Under the pieces are notes generated by a model that saw only the letters and a list, made by a program, of their open reading frames with translations, ran no database searches and was not told where the DNA came from. DNA of 64,000 nucleotides, taken from Rhizobiaceae bacterium. Its GTDB lineage: Bacteria; Pseudomonadota; Alphaproteobacteria; Rhizobiales; Rhizobiaceae. Where the stretch lies: positions 310,001-374,000 of the forward strand of contig JAHBYU010000001.1 of NCBI GenBank assembly GCA_019635775.1. Direction: 5' to 3'. Made by a program: the position numbers and the translations under genes. Below are positions 50,923-58,642 of this stretch, piece after piece. How positions within the stretch are numbered: position 1 is the first letter of the stretch; the number at the start of each line of letters is the position of its first letter.

Positions 50923-53466
50923 TCACGCCGCATGAACGAAGCTGTCCAGCACCTTTTTCTGGCCGGCCTTGTCGAAATCGACAGTTAGCTTGTTGCCTTC
51001 GACTTCGGAGACGTTGCCGTTGCCGAACTTCTGGTGGAACACGCGGTCCCCGGTCTTGAAGGGGGAGGGGGTGTCGGACACCGACTTTGCTACCAGTTCG
51101 CCTTCAATGGTTCGGGCCTTCACCGACGTGCGGCCCGCGCCGTATCCGCTGTCGGTTTCGCCGTAGCCGATCCGCTCGACCTGATGGCCCGAGCGGTTGC
51201 CCCAGTTGCGATCCGTGGCTTCCGTCCGGTTCGCCTGTGCGCGTACCCAGCCCGGCGTCGCATAGGTGTTCGAGAAAGAACCGCTGCCGACATTGTCAAA
51301 GCGTGACGCGCCATAGGGGTTCTGGCGGCCCCCGCCTCGCCCGGCCCCGCCACCGTAGACATTGCCGCCGTAGCCGCCGTATGAACTGCCGGACTCTGCC
51401 ACCTCGACATGCGTTTCGGGCAATTCGTCAAGGAAACGGGACGCGATGGTCGACTGCCAAAGACCATGAATGCGCCTGTTCGAGACGAACCAGATGTGCA
51501 GGTGCTTCTTGGCTCGGGTGAGCCCGACATAGGCCAGACGACGCTCTTCCTCCAGCCCTGAGCGACCGCCTTCGTCGAGGGCGCGCTGGTGCGGGAACAG
51601 GCCTTCTTCCCAGCCGGGCAGAAAAACAGTGTCGAACTCAAGCCCCTTTGCCGAATGCAGCGTCATGATGTTGACGGCATCCAGTTCGGCGTTCTGCTCT
51701 GCGTCCATGACGAGGGCCACATGCTCGAGGAAGGAGCGCATGGACTCGTATTCCTCCATCGAGCGGATGAGTTCCTTGAGGTTCTCGAGCCGGCCTGGAG
51801 CCTCGGCGGAGCGGTCGTTCTTCCACATATCGGTGTAGCCGGACTCTTCGAGAATCGTCTCGGCAAGCTCGGTATGCGGGGTGTTTTCGAGGGCTGCCTG
51901 CCAGCGGGCAAAGTTCGCCGCTACTTCACGCAGCGCCGCGCGAGGCTTGGGCTTCAGTTCATCGCTTTCGGCAAGGATGCCGGCTGCGGCGAGCATCGGA
52001 ACGCCAAGGCCGCGTGCCGTATCGTGGATCTGGCGGATTGTCGCCTCGCCCAGCCCGCGCTTTGGAACGTTGACGATGCGTTCGAATGCGAGATCGTCAG
52101 CACCCTGCGCGACAACGCGGAAATAGGCCATCGCGTCACGAATTTCCTGCCGTTCGTAGAAGCGGGGGCCGCCTATGACCCGGTAATTAAGGCCGATCTC
52201 GATAAAGCGATCCTCGAAGGAACGCGTCTGGAACGAAGCGCGCACGAGGATGGCCATGTCGTTCAGGCTGTGGCCACGGCGCTGCGATTGCTCGATCTCG
52301 TCGCCAACGGCGCGCGCTTCTTCGTCCGAATCCCAGGCGGCGTGGACCATCACCTTGCCGTCCTCGGGGTCGTTTCGGTCGGTGAAAAGGGTCTTGCCGA
52401 AGCGCCCTTCGTTGTGGGCGATAAGATGCGAGGCTGCACCGAGGATGTGCGCCGTGGAGCGATAGTTGCGCTCCAGACGGATAATGGTGGCGCCAGGGAA
52501 ATCCTTGTCAAAGCGAAGGATATTATCGACCTCGGCACCTCGCCAGCCGTAGATGGACTGGTCGTCGTCCCCGACGCAGCAGATGTTGACTGGCTCTCCG
52601 CCTGGGCGTTGTGCGAGCAGTCTCAGCCAGAGGTACTGTGCGGTGTTGGTGTCCTGATACTCGTCGACGAGTATATACCGGAAGCGCTTGTGATATTCCC
52701 TCAGGACATCCGGATTCTCACGGAAGATCCTGATCGGGTGACACAAAAGGTCGCCGAAGTCACAGGCGTTCAGCGTCTTCAGGCGTTCCTGATAAGCTCG
52801 ATAAAGCTCGCGCCCCTTTCCGTTGGCGAAGCTGCGGGCATCGCCTTCGGGAATCTGGTCTGGCCCGAGCCCCTTGTTCTTCCAGCCGTCGATCATCATG
52901 GCAAACTGGCGAGGTGGCCAGCGCTTGTCGTCGAGGTTTTCTGCCTGAATGAGCTGGCGGACGAGACGAATGACGTCGTCGTTGTCGAGGATGGTGAAGT
53001 CGCTCTTCAGTCCTGCCATCTCGGCATGGCGCCGCAACAGCTTGACGCCTATCGAGTGGAAGGTGCCGAGCCACGGCATGCCTTCGACATTCTCGTCACC
53101 GATCAGCATGCCGATGCGCTGCTTCATCTCGCGCGCTGCCTTGTTGGTGAAAGTTACAGCGAGAATCTGTGAGGGGTAGGCCCTGCCGGTAGCCAGGATG
53201 TGCGCGATGCGTGTTGTAAGAACGCGTGTCTTGCCTGTGCCGGCGCCAGCAAGGACAAGAACCGGGCCTTCCGTGGTTTCGACGGCAAGTCGCTGCTCAG
53301 GGTTGAGGCCGGAGAGATAGTCCGGTGTGCGACTGTTGCCCTGCCTTGCCGCCATTGCCTTTGCAGCCAGGCCGGAGGGCGCTCGCGCATCGAGAGGGCG
53401 TGTAGCGCCCGCGCGAGGAACCGGCTCCTCGTCGAAAAAGGGCATGTCGTCGGGAAAGTCCACCAT
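50923..53466 (-). CDS. uvrD: UvrD/PcrA-type DNA helicase
   Basis: A superfamily 1A 3'-5' helicase used in nucleotide-excision and mismatch repair. The 847 residues show LNPEQRLAVETTEGPVLVLA then the Walker A GAGTGKT (about residues 74-80), TFTNKAAREMKQRIG, LVDEYQDTNTAQYLWLRLL (motif II), DQSIYGWRGAEVDNILRFD, LERNYRSTAHIL, MTLHSAKGLEFDTVFLPGWE, and VGLTRAK. The C-terminus is Gly/Tyr/Asn-rich and then has a tudor-like GDRVFHQKFGNGNVSEVEGN typical of PcrA. The start at MVDFPDDMPF (GGAACAA upstream) is preferred to a longer frame. Confidence 0.95.
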   Translation of the reverse strand: MVDFPDDMPFFDEEPVPRAGATRPLDARAPSGLAAKAMAARQGNSRTPDYLSGLNPEQRLAVETTEGPVLVLAGAGTGKTRVLTTRIAHILATGRAYPSQILAVTFTNKAAREMKQRIGMLIGDENVEGMPWLGTFHSIGVKLLRRHAEMAGLKSDFTILDNDDVIRLVRQLIQAENLDDKRWPPRQFAMMIDGWKNKGLGPDQIPEGDARSFANGKGRELYRAYQERLKTLNACDFGDLLCHPIRIFRENPDVLREYHKRFRYILVDEYQDTNTAQYLWLRLLAQRPGGEPVNICCVGDDDQSIYGWRGAEVDNILRFDKDFPGATIIRLERNYRSTAHILGAASHLIAHNEGRFGKTLFTDRNDPEDGKVMVHAAWDSDEEARAVGDEIEQSQRRGHSLNDMAILVRASFQTRSFEDRFIEIGLNYRVIGGPRFYERQEIRDAMAYFRVVAQGADDLAFERIVNVPKRGLGEATIRQIHDTARGLGVPMLAAAGILAESDELKPKPRAALREVAANFARWQAALENTPHTELAETILEESGYTDMWKNDRSAEAPGRLENLKELIRSMEEYESMRSFLEHVALVMDAEQNAELDAVNIMTLHSAKGLEFDTVFLPGWEEGLFPHQRALDEGGRSGLEEERRLAYVGLTRAKKHLHIWFVSNRRIHGLWQSTIASRFLDELPETHVEVAESGSSYGGYGGNVYGGGAGRGGGRQNPYGASRFDNVGSGSFSNTYATPGWVRAQANRTEATDRNWGNRSGHQVERIGYGETDSGYGAGRTSVKARTIEGELVAKSVSDTPSPFKTGDRVFHQKFGNGNVSEVEGNKLTVDFDKAGQKKVLDSFVHAA

Positions 53467-53556
53467 TTGTTCCGAATGTAGTGATTCGTGACGGAAAGGC
53501 CAGAAAAGTTGCGTCCTTTCCACCTGCACCCATGTGGGAGTGGTTTCCGGGCGATC

Positions 53557-54591
53557 CTATTTGAAGCGACGATCGGTGAAGTTCAGCCTGTTGGCCACGA
53601 TCGGAGCTACAAGCGCTGCAAGCTCGGCATCGTCTCCGATCATTATCTCCAGCTCGGGAATCTGGTTCAGCGCGATCAGGTTGAGCAGATCGCGCCGTGG
53701 TTCGCCGGTTTTCGATCGGGGCAACAGCGCGACCGGCTGAATGAAATCTGCGCGCGCCTTTCCGAGCCTGTCCTGCGCCGCCCGAAATGCATCATCCAGT
53801 TTCTCGACATCGGTCTCCACGAAGGCGTAGATGCCGGCGCCTCTTGAGCGCAGCGGAAACTCGATCAGCGCGACTTCCCGCACCCCGGGAACCGACAACA
53901 GCGCGGTTCGGATGGCGGATTCCTCATGTTCCAGACGGTCCCACGTTCCTTCCCCGTCGGACCAATGGAAAATTCGACGGGTCACCGTGTTGTAAACTGG
54001 CTTGACAGTCGACATCCAGAGCTGTGCCGGCCAGGAGCGTCGGGCGCGCCAGCGTCTGGCGGTCGGGGTCATCAGTTCCGGGGCAAACGTATTCATCTGG
54101 CGCAACAGATGCCGGAAATCCTCATAGGCCATCATCTTGTAAAGCCTGCCTCGCCGGCGATGGCGTGAAGCGAGTTGAAAATCGATCACGGCTGCCCGGC
54201 CGTCTGGCGTCATCAACCAGTTTGGCGCCTTGGCGAGATCGTTGTGCGTAATGTTTGCCTGGCGGAGTTGCCGCAGAAGCCGGAAGGCGTCTGCATACCA
54301 CTGGCGATCCTTGGGGCGGGCGAGATGAAGGGGCGCGCCGTCCGTCCATGTCCGCACCAGACCGTGCGCGTCAACAGAGATAAGCTGGGGCGTTCCATCA
54401 ATTCCGGCTACCGCGCGCAACGCAGCGATTTCACGACGCGCCAGCCACCATGCCAGCGGGCGAGTCCAGATCGGAGACGCCGTGACAATGCGGCGGATCG
54501 CGGCCCGGTCCGGTGCATCCGTCGTGTAACCCTTGTGCGTTGCGGAAAACAGGTCCCGCTTAAGCACGGTCTGCGAGATGAATTCTGTCAT
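53557..54591 (-). CDS. Kinase-like protein with ANL-type (AMP-binding enzyme) C-terminal domain
   Basis: A 344-residue protein joining two modules. Residues about 50-170 carry a protein-kinase-like catalytic core: HNDLAKAPNW (catalytic Asp about 118, Asn 124) and VIDFQLA (metal Asp about 137), as in LPS/RIO-type small kinases. Residues about 225-315 (ESAIRTALLSVPGVREVALI, then LPRSKTGEPRRDLLNLIALN) match the C-terminal lid of acyl/aryl-CoA synthetases, including the Lys of the KTGEPRR motif (about 294). No adenylation N-domain is present. I cannot assign a substrate. It lies 90 bp from the uvrD start, on the same strand. Confidence 0.7.
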   Translation of the reverse strand: MTEFISQTVLKRDLFSATHKGYTTDAPDRAAIRRIVTASPIWTRPLAWWLARREIAALRAVAGIDGTPQLISVDAHGLVRTWTDGAPLHLARPKDRQWYADAFRLLRQLRQANITHNDLAKAPNWLMTPDGRAAVIDFQLASRHRRRGRLYKMMAYEDFRHLLRQMNTFAPELMTPTARRWRARRSWPAQLWMSTVKPVYNTVTRRIFHWSDGEGTWDRLEHEESAIRTALLSVPGVREVALIEFPLRSRGAGIYAFVETDVEKLDDAFRAAQDRLGKARADFIQPVALLPRSKTGEPRRDLLNLIALNQIPELEIMIGDDAELAALVAPIVANRLNFTDRRFK

Positions 54592-54748
54592 GCCCCATCC
54601 GATGCTCCCCGGCGCTTCCTAAAGAAGCCGTCCCTAACGGGCAAGTCCAATGCGTTGAACCGAATGACGCGCGCCTGCGTTCTCGCCGCGTCGTGAGGGA
54701 TAGGGGTTCAGAAAAAGGACCGTGGCCGCCGTTTAGCTGCGGTTCAGG

Positions 54749-54777
54749 AAAAGCAAAACGCGCCGTCTGGCGCGTTT
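54749..54777 (-). terminator. Intrinsic terminator of the L,D-transpeptidase/OmpA-like operon
   Basis: AAACGCGCC (54756-54764) and GGCGCGTTT (54769-54777) form a perfect 9-bp stem with a four-base loop. On the complementary strand the stem is followed by TTTTGCTTTT, so transcripts from the two genes upstream should end here, about 35 bases after the OmpA-like stop. Confidence 0.8.
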
Positions 54778-54811
54778 CGGAGGCTCGTTGCCCTTGCGCA
54801 GTCGGCAACGA

Positions 54812-55354
54812 CTAGTCTTCGCGCTGGAGCCGAAGATTGGTGACGACGCGACGGTTTTGCACTTTGCAGGCCCGCTCCGAGCAGGAACGCACTTCACGGT
54901 CCTTGCCGTAACCTTTTGCCCAGAGTCTTCCCGGAGCTACTCCACCCGCGATCATGTAGTTCATGACTGCGTCGGCGCGTTGTTGGGAGATCTGCGTGTT
55001 GTTGCCGGGATCGTCGGCGAAGCCTTGCAGCTTGGCGTACCATTTCGGGTATTTCTGCAGGAAGGCGATCTGATTGTTGAGAGTAGCCTTTGTTGTATCG
55101 TCGAGCGCGGCAGACCCTTGGGCGAAATAAACCCGTCGCCCCGCAGTCAGGATGAAATCTTCCTCCGAACCCGGCTGCACATTCTCGAACCCCGCAGCCG
55201 GATCGTCGGTGTAGCCGCCAGTCTGCGGAGGCAAGGTGTCGGCGGGATTGACCCCTGCAATATCGCTGCCGCCCTTTGTGGTCGAGCAGGCGGTCGCCAA
55301 CATCAAAAGGCCGGCAAATACGCCGGCCTGAGCGATCTTCGTCACTGTGTTCAT
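54812..55354 (-). CDS. OmpA/Pal-like peptidoglycan-binding lipoprotein
   Basis: A 180-residue lipoprotein (lipobox LATAC, Cys about residue 23) with a C-terminal OmpA-like domain. The diaminopimelate-binding region is read in FADDPGNNTQISQQRADAVM and QNRRVVTNLRLQ. It should sit in the outer membrane and hold peptidoglycan. The gene is downstream of an L,D-transpeptidase gene on the same strand (10 bp apart). A second Pal is usually encoded in the tol-pal operon elsewhere; this copy lacks tol neighbours, so I leave the symbol blank. The ATG at 55354 is chosen over a longer antisense frame. Confidence 0.85.
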   Translation of the reverse strand: MNTVTKIAQAGVFAGLLMLATACSTTKGGSDIAGVNPADTLPPQTGGYTDDPAAGFENVQPGSEEDFILTAGRRVYFAQGSAALDDTTKATLNNQIAFLQKYPKWYAKLQGFADDPGNNTQISQQRADAVMNYMIAGGVAPGRLWAKGYGKDREVRSCSERACKVQNRRVVTNLRLQRED

Positions 55355-55364
55355 CGGTAAAGGC

Positions 55365-56033
55365 TCATCCGTTCTGGACATCATCAGCCGGAGGAGCCCG
55401 GTCTGCAATATGCGGAAGCACCTGAACGGCGGTTCCCAGCGGGCATCGCTGATAGAGATCGATGACGTGTTCCGGGAACATGCGGATGCATCCCGAGGAG
55501 ACATCACGACCAATGCTGCCAGGCTCAAGCGTGCCGTGCAGGCGGTAACCGGTGTCGCCATTGTTGAACAAGTAAAGAGCCCGTGCGCTCAGCGGATTGG
55601 TCGGGGCACCGCCTTCAACGAAATCTGGCAGATTTGGCTGGCGCTTCTTCATTTCTTCCGGCGGCGTCCATTTCGGCCAGAGCGCCTTGCGGTCGATGTT
55701 GGCGCGACCGAACCACTGGAAACCCTCGCGCCCGACACCGACGCCATACCGGATGGCGGTGCCGTTTTCCATGATGAGATAGAGGAAGTGATGGCGCGTA
55801 TCCACGACGACCGTTCCCGCCGGTTCAGAAGACTTGTACTTCACCATCTGCTTGTGCAGCCGCTTGTCCACCACGGCGAAATTGGTGAGCTTGAACGTCA
55901 CGCCATTGTCTACTGCGGTGCCGGCGAACCACGACGCCTTGGCTGCTTCGGCGGGGACGGACCACCCAGCCACACTGGCGGCAGCCACGGACGCAGCCGC
56001 ACCCACAATCAGTTCACGACGAGTTACTTCCAT
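55365..56033 (-). CDS. L,D-transpeptidase (YkuD family), probably Tat-exported
   Basis: A 222-residue YkuD-fold enzyme that can form 3-3 cross-links in peptidoglycan or attach proteins to it. The N-terminus has a twin-arginine-like EVTRRELIVGAAA and a cleavage site AEAA. The catalytic region reads LYLFNNGDTGYRLHGTLEPG and SIGRDVSSGCIRMFPEHV, with the active Cys in SSGCIRM. GGAGGGG lies six bases before the ATG. Upstream (56069-56078) is a perfect palindrome, ACTAATTAGT. It shares a transcript with the OmpA-like lipoprotein gene. Confidence 0.92.
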   Translation of the reverse strand: MEVTRRELIVGAAASVAAASVAGWSVPAEAAKASWFAGTAVDNGVTFKLTNFAVVDKRLHKQMVKYKSSEPAGTVVVDTRHHFLYLIMENGTAIRYGVGVGREGFQWFGRANIDRKALWPKWTPPEEMKKRQPNLPDFVEGGAPTNPLSARALYLFNNGDTGYRLHGTLEPGSIGRDVSSGCIRMFPEHVIDLYQRCPLGTAVQVLPHIADRAPPADDVQNG

Positions 56034-56170
56034 GTGACCCCTCCACGATACGGTCGATCAGGAAATCTACTAATTAGTCTAAGTTAAGCATACAATAATG
56101 ATGTTTTTCCGGCAACGCTCCGTTGCAGAGGCACCTTCCAGCGCCCAGAAGGCTGCAGTTGCCGTTCCCT

Positions 56171-56371
56171 TCAGGAGGGAACCCCGCGACGGCTTCTGGC
56201 CTGCTTGATGATGGCGCGCCAGCGGATCATCTCCATAGGGATGGGCTGATGATCGTCGGCGAAACGGTAAATCTCGTTGTCGAGATTTTTGAGAGCGCGC
56301 CAGAAATCATAGTCGCTTATGCGCTGGTCGTCGGCCAGTCGGTGGGCGACCGCCCCGATGTCATGTCTCAT
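56171..56371 (-). CDS. Small conserved-looking hypothetical protein
   Basis: A 66-residue protein rich in charged and aromatic residues (SDYDFWRALKNLDNEIYRFA, PMEMIRWRAIIKQARSRRG). GGGAAATGGA directly precedes the ATG, and its codon use fits the window. I recognise no domain. Two convergent TTAACC half-sites lie about 100 bp upstream. It stands between the L,D-transpeptidase gene and a thioesterase gene, both on the same strand. Confidence 0.55.
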   Translation of the reverse strand: MRHDIGAVAHRLADDQRISDYDFWRALKNLDNEIYRFADDHQPIPMEMIRWRAIIKQARSRRGVPS

Positions 56372-56471
56372 TCCATTTCCCGCGTTCGCAGGGGCGGCCG
56401 ATGCTCGTCCCGGCGGGAAACTCGGCCGAGTCGATATTGCTTTTCAATTGCGGTGAGGGCGGTTTTGCCCG

Positions 56472-56492
56472 TTAACCCGTCGTAAAGGTTAA
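56472..56492. promoter_or_regulatory. Pair of TTAACC half-sites upstream of the small hypothetical gene
   Basis: TTAACC on the + strand at 56472 and its inverted copy (GGTTAA, 56487-56492) lie nine bases apart. TTAACC is the core of the CtrA motif, but the spacing is not the canonical TTAA-7-TTAA, so this is only a candidate operator. Confidence 0.3.
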
Positions 56493-56548
56493 TTCTTCGT
56501 CAACCTGTTGCACGGCCGCAATAGCGACCTGCCTTTCCTCGGACTCTG

Positions 56549-57034
56549 TCACGCCTTGCGCTTGATGCCGATCGACCGGCCTGCTCGTTCCGGCATGGGG
56601 AGCTTGGCGTGGAAAGCGCGCATGCCCTCGATGTTGGCCAGTATGTCCGAAGGGAAGGGGGTAACCTTGGGACCGGACATGTCGACATGCAGCGTCATGC
56701 TTTCCGAAGTCGCGGCGAGCCAACCATCCAAATGACGGATCTCCTGATATGCGTGAAGGCGCTTTTCATCGTAGTCGAGCAACTGAAAGGTGACCGTAAC
56801 CTGGTCGCCGAGATGCAATTCGCGCACGTAACAGACATGAATCTCTGCAGTATAGGTCGTCAGATGGCGCTCACGGGCATAAGCCGCGCCCAGGCCAAGG
56901 CGTTCTGACGCATCATCGCCGCCCCTGTCGAAGATCACGTTGTAGTAGGCCATGTTGAGATGGCCGTTGTAGTCGATCCAATCCTTTTCGACTTCGATCG
57001 TGCGGGAGACGAAGGGGATGGCGTTTTCCGTCAT
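56549..57034 (-). CDS. Thioesterase (4HBT hot-dog fold)
   Basis: A 161-residue hot-dog-fold acyl-CoA thioesterase-like protein. The active-site helix is visible in DWIDYNGHLNMAYYNVIFDR (Asp and Asn of the 4HBT group). It then shows TAEIHVCYVRELHLGDQVTV and the central beta-sheet. AAGGAAG precedes the ATG. Such enzymes hydrolyse short or aromatic acyl-CoAs. Divergent from the FAD-linked oxidase gene, 73 bp apart. Confidence 0.87.
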   Translation of the reverse strand: MTENAIPFVSRTIEVEKDWIDYNGHLNMAYYNVIFDRGGDDASERLGLGAAYARERHLTTYTAEIHVCYVRELHLGDQVTVTFQLLDYDEKRLHAYQEIRHLDGWLAATSESMTLHVDMSGPKVTPFPSDILANIEGMRAFHAKLPMPERAGRSIGIKRKA

Positions 57035-57107
57035 TTCTACTTCCTTGACTCGCTGGACAAGCGTTGGCGCGGGTGACACTACGCATCCCTAGGCTGAGGA
57101 CAAGGGC

Positions 57108-58553
57108 GTGGCTGGCCCGGAAGCGCAGGAAATCATGGCTCTCAGAGACCTGAATGTCATCGAACGCAACGAAGCGGGTATCGCGGCAGCAGTCGGCATA
57201 CTCAAACAGCGCTTTGGCGAGCGCTTTCAGACTGGCAAGGCACTGCGCGAGCAGCATGCGCACACGACAACCTACATACCCGTTCAGGCCCCCGACGGGG
57301 TGGCGTTTCCTGACAGTGCGGAAGAAGTAAAGGACATTGTACGCGTGTGCGCCGATCATCGCGTCCCGGTCATCGCTTTTGGCACCGGGACGTCCTTGGA
57401 GGGCGCAGTCAATGCACCGGGAGGCGGCATTTCGCTGGATACCTCGCGGATGAACCGCATCCTTGAGGTCAACCCACAGGATCTGGACTGTACAGTAGAG
57501 CCGGGTGTCACCAGACAGCAGTTGAACGACCATCTGCGCGACACCGGCCTCTTCTTTCCAATCGATCCAGGCGCAAACGCCAGTCTCGGGGGAATGGCAT
57601 CGACGCGCGCTTCGGGTACCAACGCCGTGCGCTACGGGACGATGCGCGAGAATGTTCTCTCTCTGAAGGCGGTGCTGGCTGACGGCCGACTGATCACAAC
57701 CGGCAAGCGAGCGCGAAAAAGTTCGGCAGGATACGACCTTACACGGCTTTTCGTCGGTGCTGAGGGGACGCTGGGCATCATCACCTCATTGACGCTGAAG
57801 CTGGCCGGGATACCTCAGGCCATTTCAGGAGGCGTCTGCCCGTTCCCCACGCTGGAACAGGCGAGCGAAGCAGTGATAGGCACGATCCAGATGGGGATAC
57901 CTGTTGCGCGCATCGAACTGGTGAATGCGTTGCAGATGCGCGCATTCAAGAATTATTCCAAGATCGACTACCCGGAGAGCCCCTGCCTTTTCGTCGAGTT
58001 TCACGGCAGCGATGCCAGCGTGGCGGAACAGGCTGAATCCTTCGGGGAGATCGCAGCAGAGTATGGTGGCGGCCCATTCATATGGACAAGTGTAGCGGAA
58101 GAGCGGGCAAAGCTCTGGAAGGCTCGCCATGACGCATACTGGTCATCGCTGACGCTTCGGCCGGGAGCAAAAGGGCTCTCCACGGATGTATGCGTCCCTA
58201 TTTCACGGCTGGCGGAATGCATAGCCGAGACAGAACAGGACATAGCCGAATTCGGCCTGATTGCACCGATCGTAGGACATGCGGGTGACGGCAACTTCCA
58301 CACGATGATCCTTATGGATATGAACGACCCCAACGAGATCGAACGCGCCGAGGAATTTTGCGCAAGGCTTAATGCCCGCGCGCAAAGGATGGATGGAACC
58401 TGTACGGGCGAACATGGCATTGGACAGGGCAAGATCGGCTTCATCGAGGGGGAAATCGGTGAGGAGGGTGTCGATGCGATGCGCGCGATCAAGCGCGCGC
58501 TTGACCCTGACAACATCATGAACCCAGGAAAAATCTGGCCGATACGCGGCTAA
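57108..58553 (+). CDS. FAD-linked oxidase (D-lactate dehydrogenase / glycolate oxidase type)
   Basis: A 481-residue flavoenzyme of the FAD_binding_4 plus FAD-oxidase-C family. FAD-binding segments are VPVIAFGTGTSLEGAVNAPG and DPGANASLGGMASTRASGTN; the C-terminal domain has the conserved GHAGDGNFHTMILMD and GTCTGEHGIGQGKIGFI. Likely oxidises D-lactate or another 2-hydroxy acid and feeds electrons to the respiratory chain; the exact substrate (D-lactate, glycolate, 2-hydroxyglutarate) is not decided by sequence. Start GTG with GAGG eight bases upstream; an ATG at 57135 is possible. Confidence 0.9.
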   Translation: MAGPEAQEIMALRDLNVIERNEAGIAAAVGILKQRFGERFQTGKALREQHAHTTTYIPVQAPDGVAFPDSAEEVKDIVRVCADHRVPVIAFGTGTSLEGAVNAPGGGISLDTSRMNRILEVNPQDLDCTVEPGVTRQQLNDHLRDTGLFFPIDPGANASLGGMASTRASGTNAVRYGTMRENVLSLKAVLADGRLITTGKRARKSSAGYDLTRLFVGAEGTLGIITSLTLKLAGIPQAISGGVCPFPTLEQASEAVIGTIQMGIPVARIELVNALQMRAFKNYSKIDYPESPCLFVEFHGSDASVAEQAESFGEIAAEYGGGPFIWTSVAEERAKLWKARHDAYWSSLTLRPGAKGLSTDVCVPISRLAECIAETEQDIAEFGLIAPIVGHAGDGNFHTMILMDMNDPNEIERAEEFCARLNARAQRMDGTCTGEHGIGQGKIGFIEGEIGEEGVDAMRAIKRALDPDNIMNPGKIWPIRG

Positions 58554-58642
58554 TGGTTGGCCATCCCGGCAAAATGGCCACTTTATAGACACGCTGCAAC
58601 GGTTAAAGTGCAGCTGTAGTTTCAGGCACTTGCTGCGGATCG

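Noticed and set aside
51589..53172. 527-codon open frame antisense to uvrD
   Set aside because: UvrD helicase motifs are complete on the other strand; the antisense frame shows no domain.
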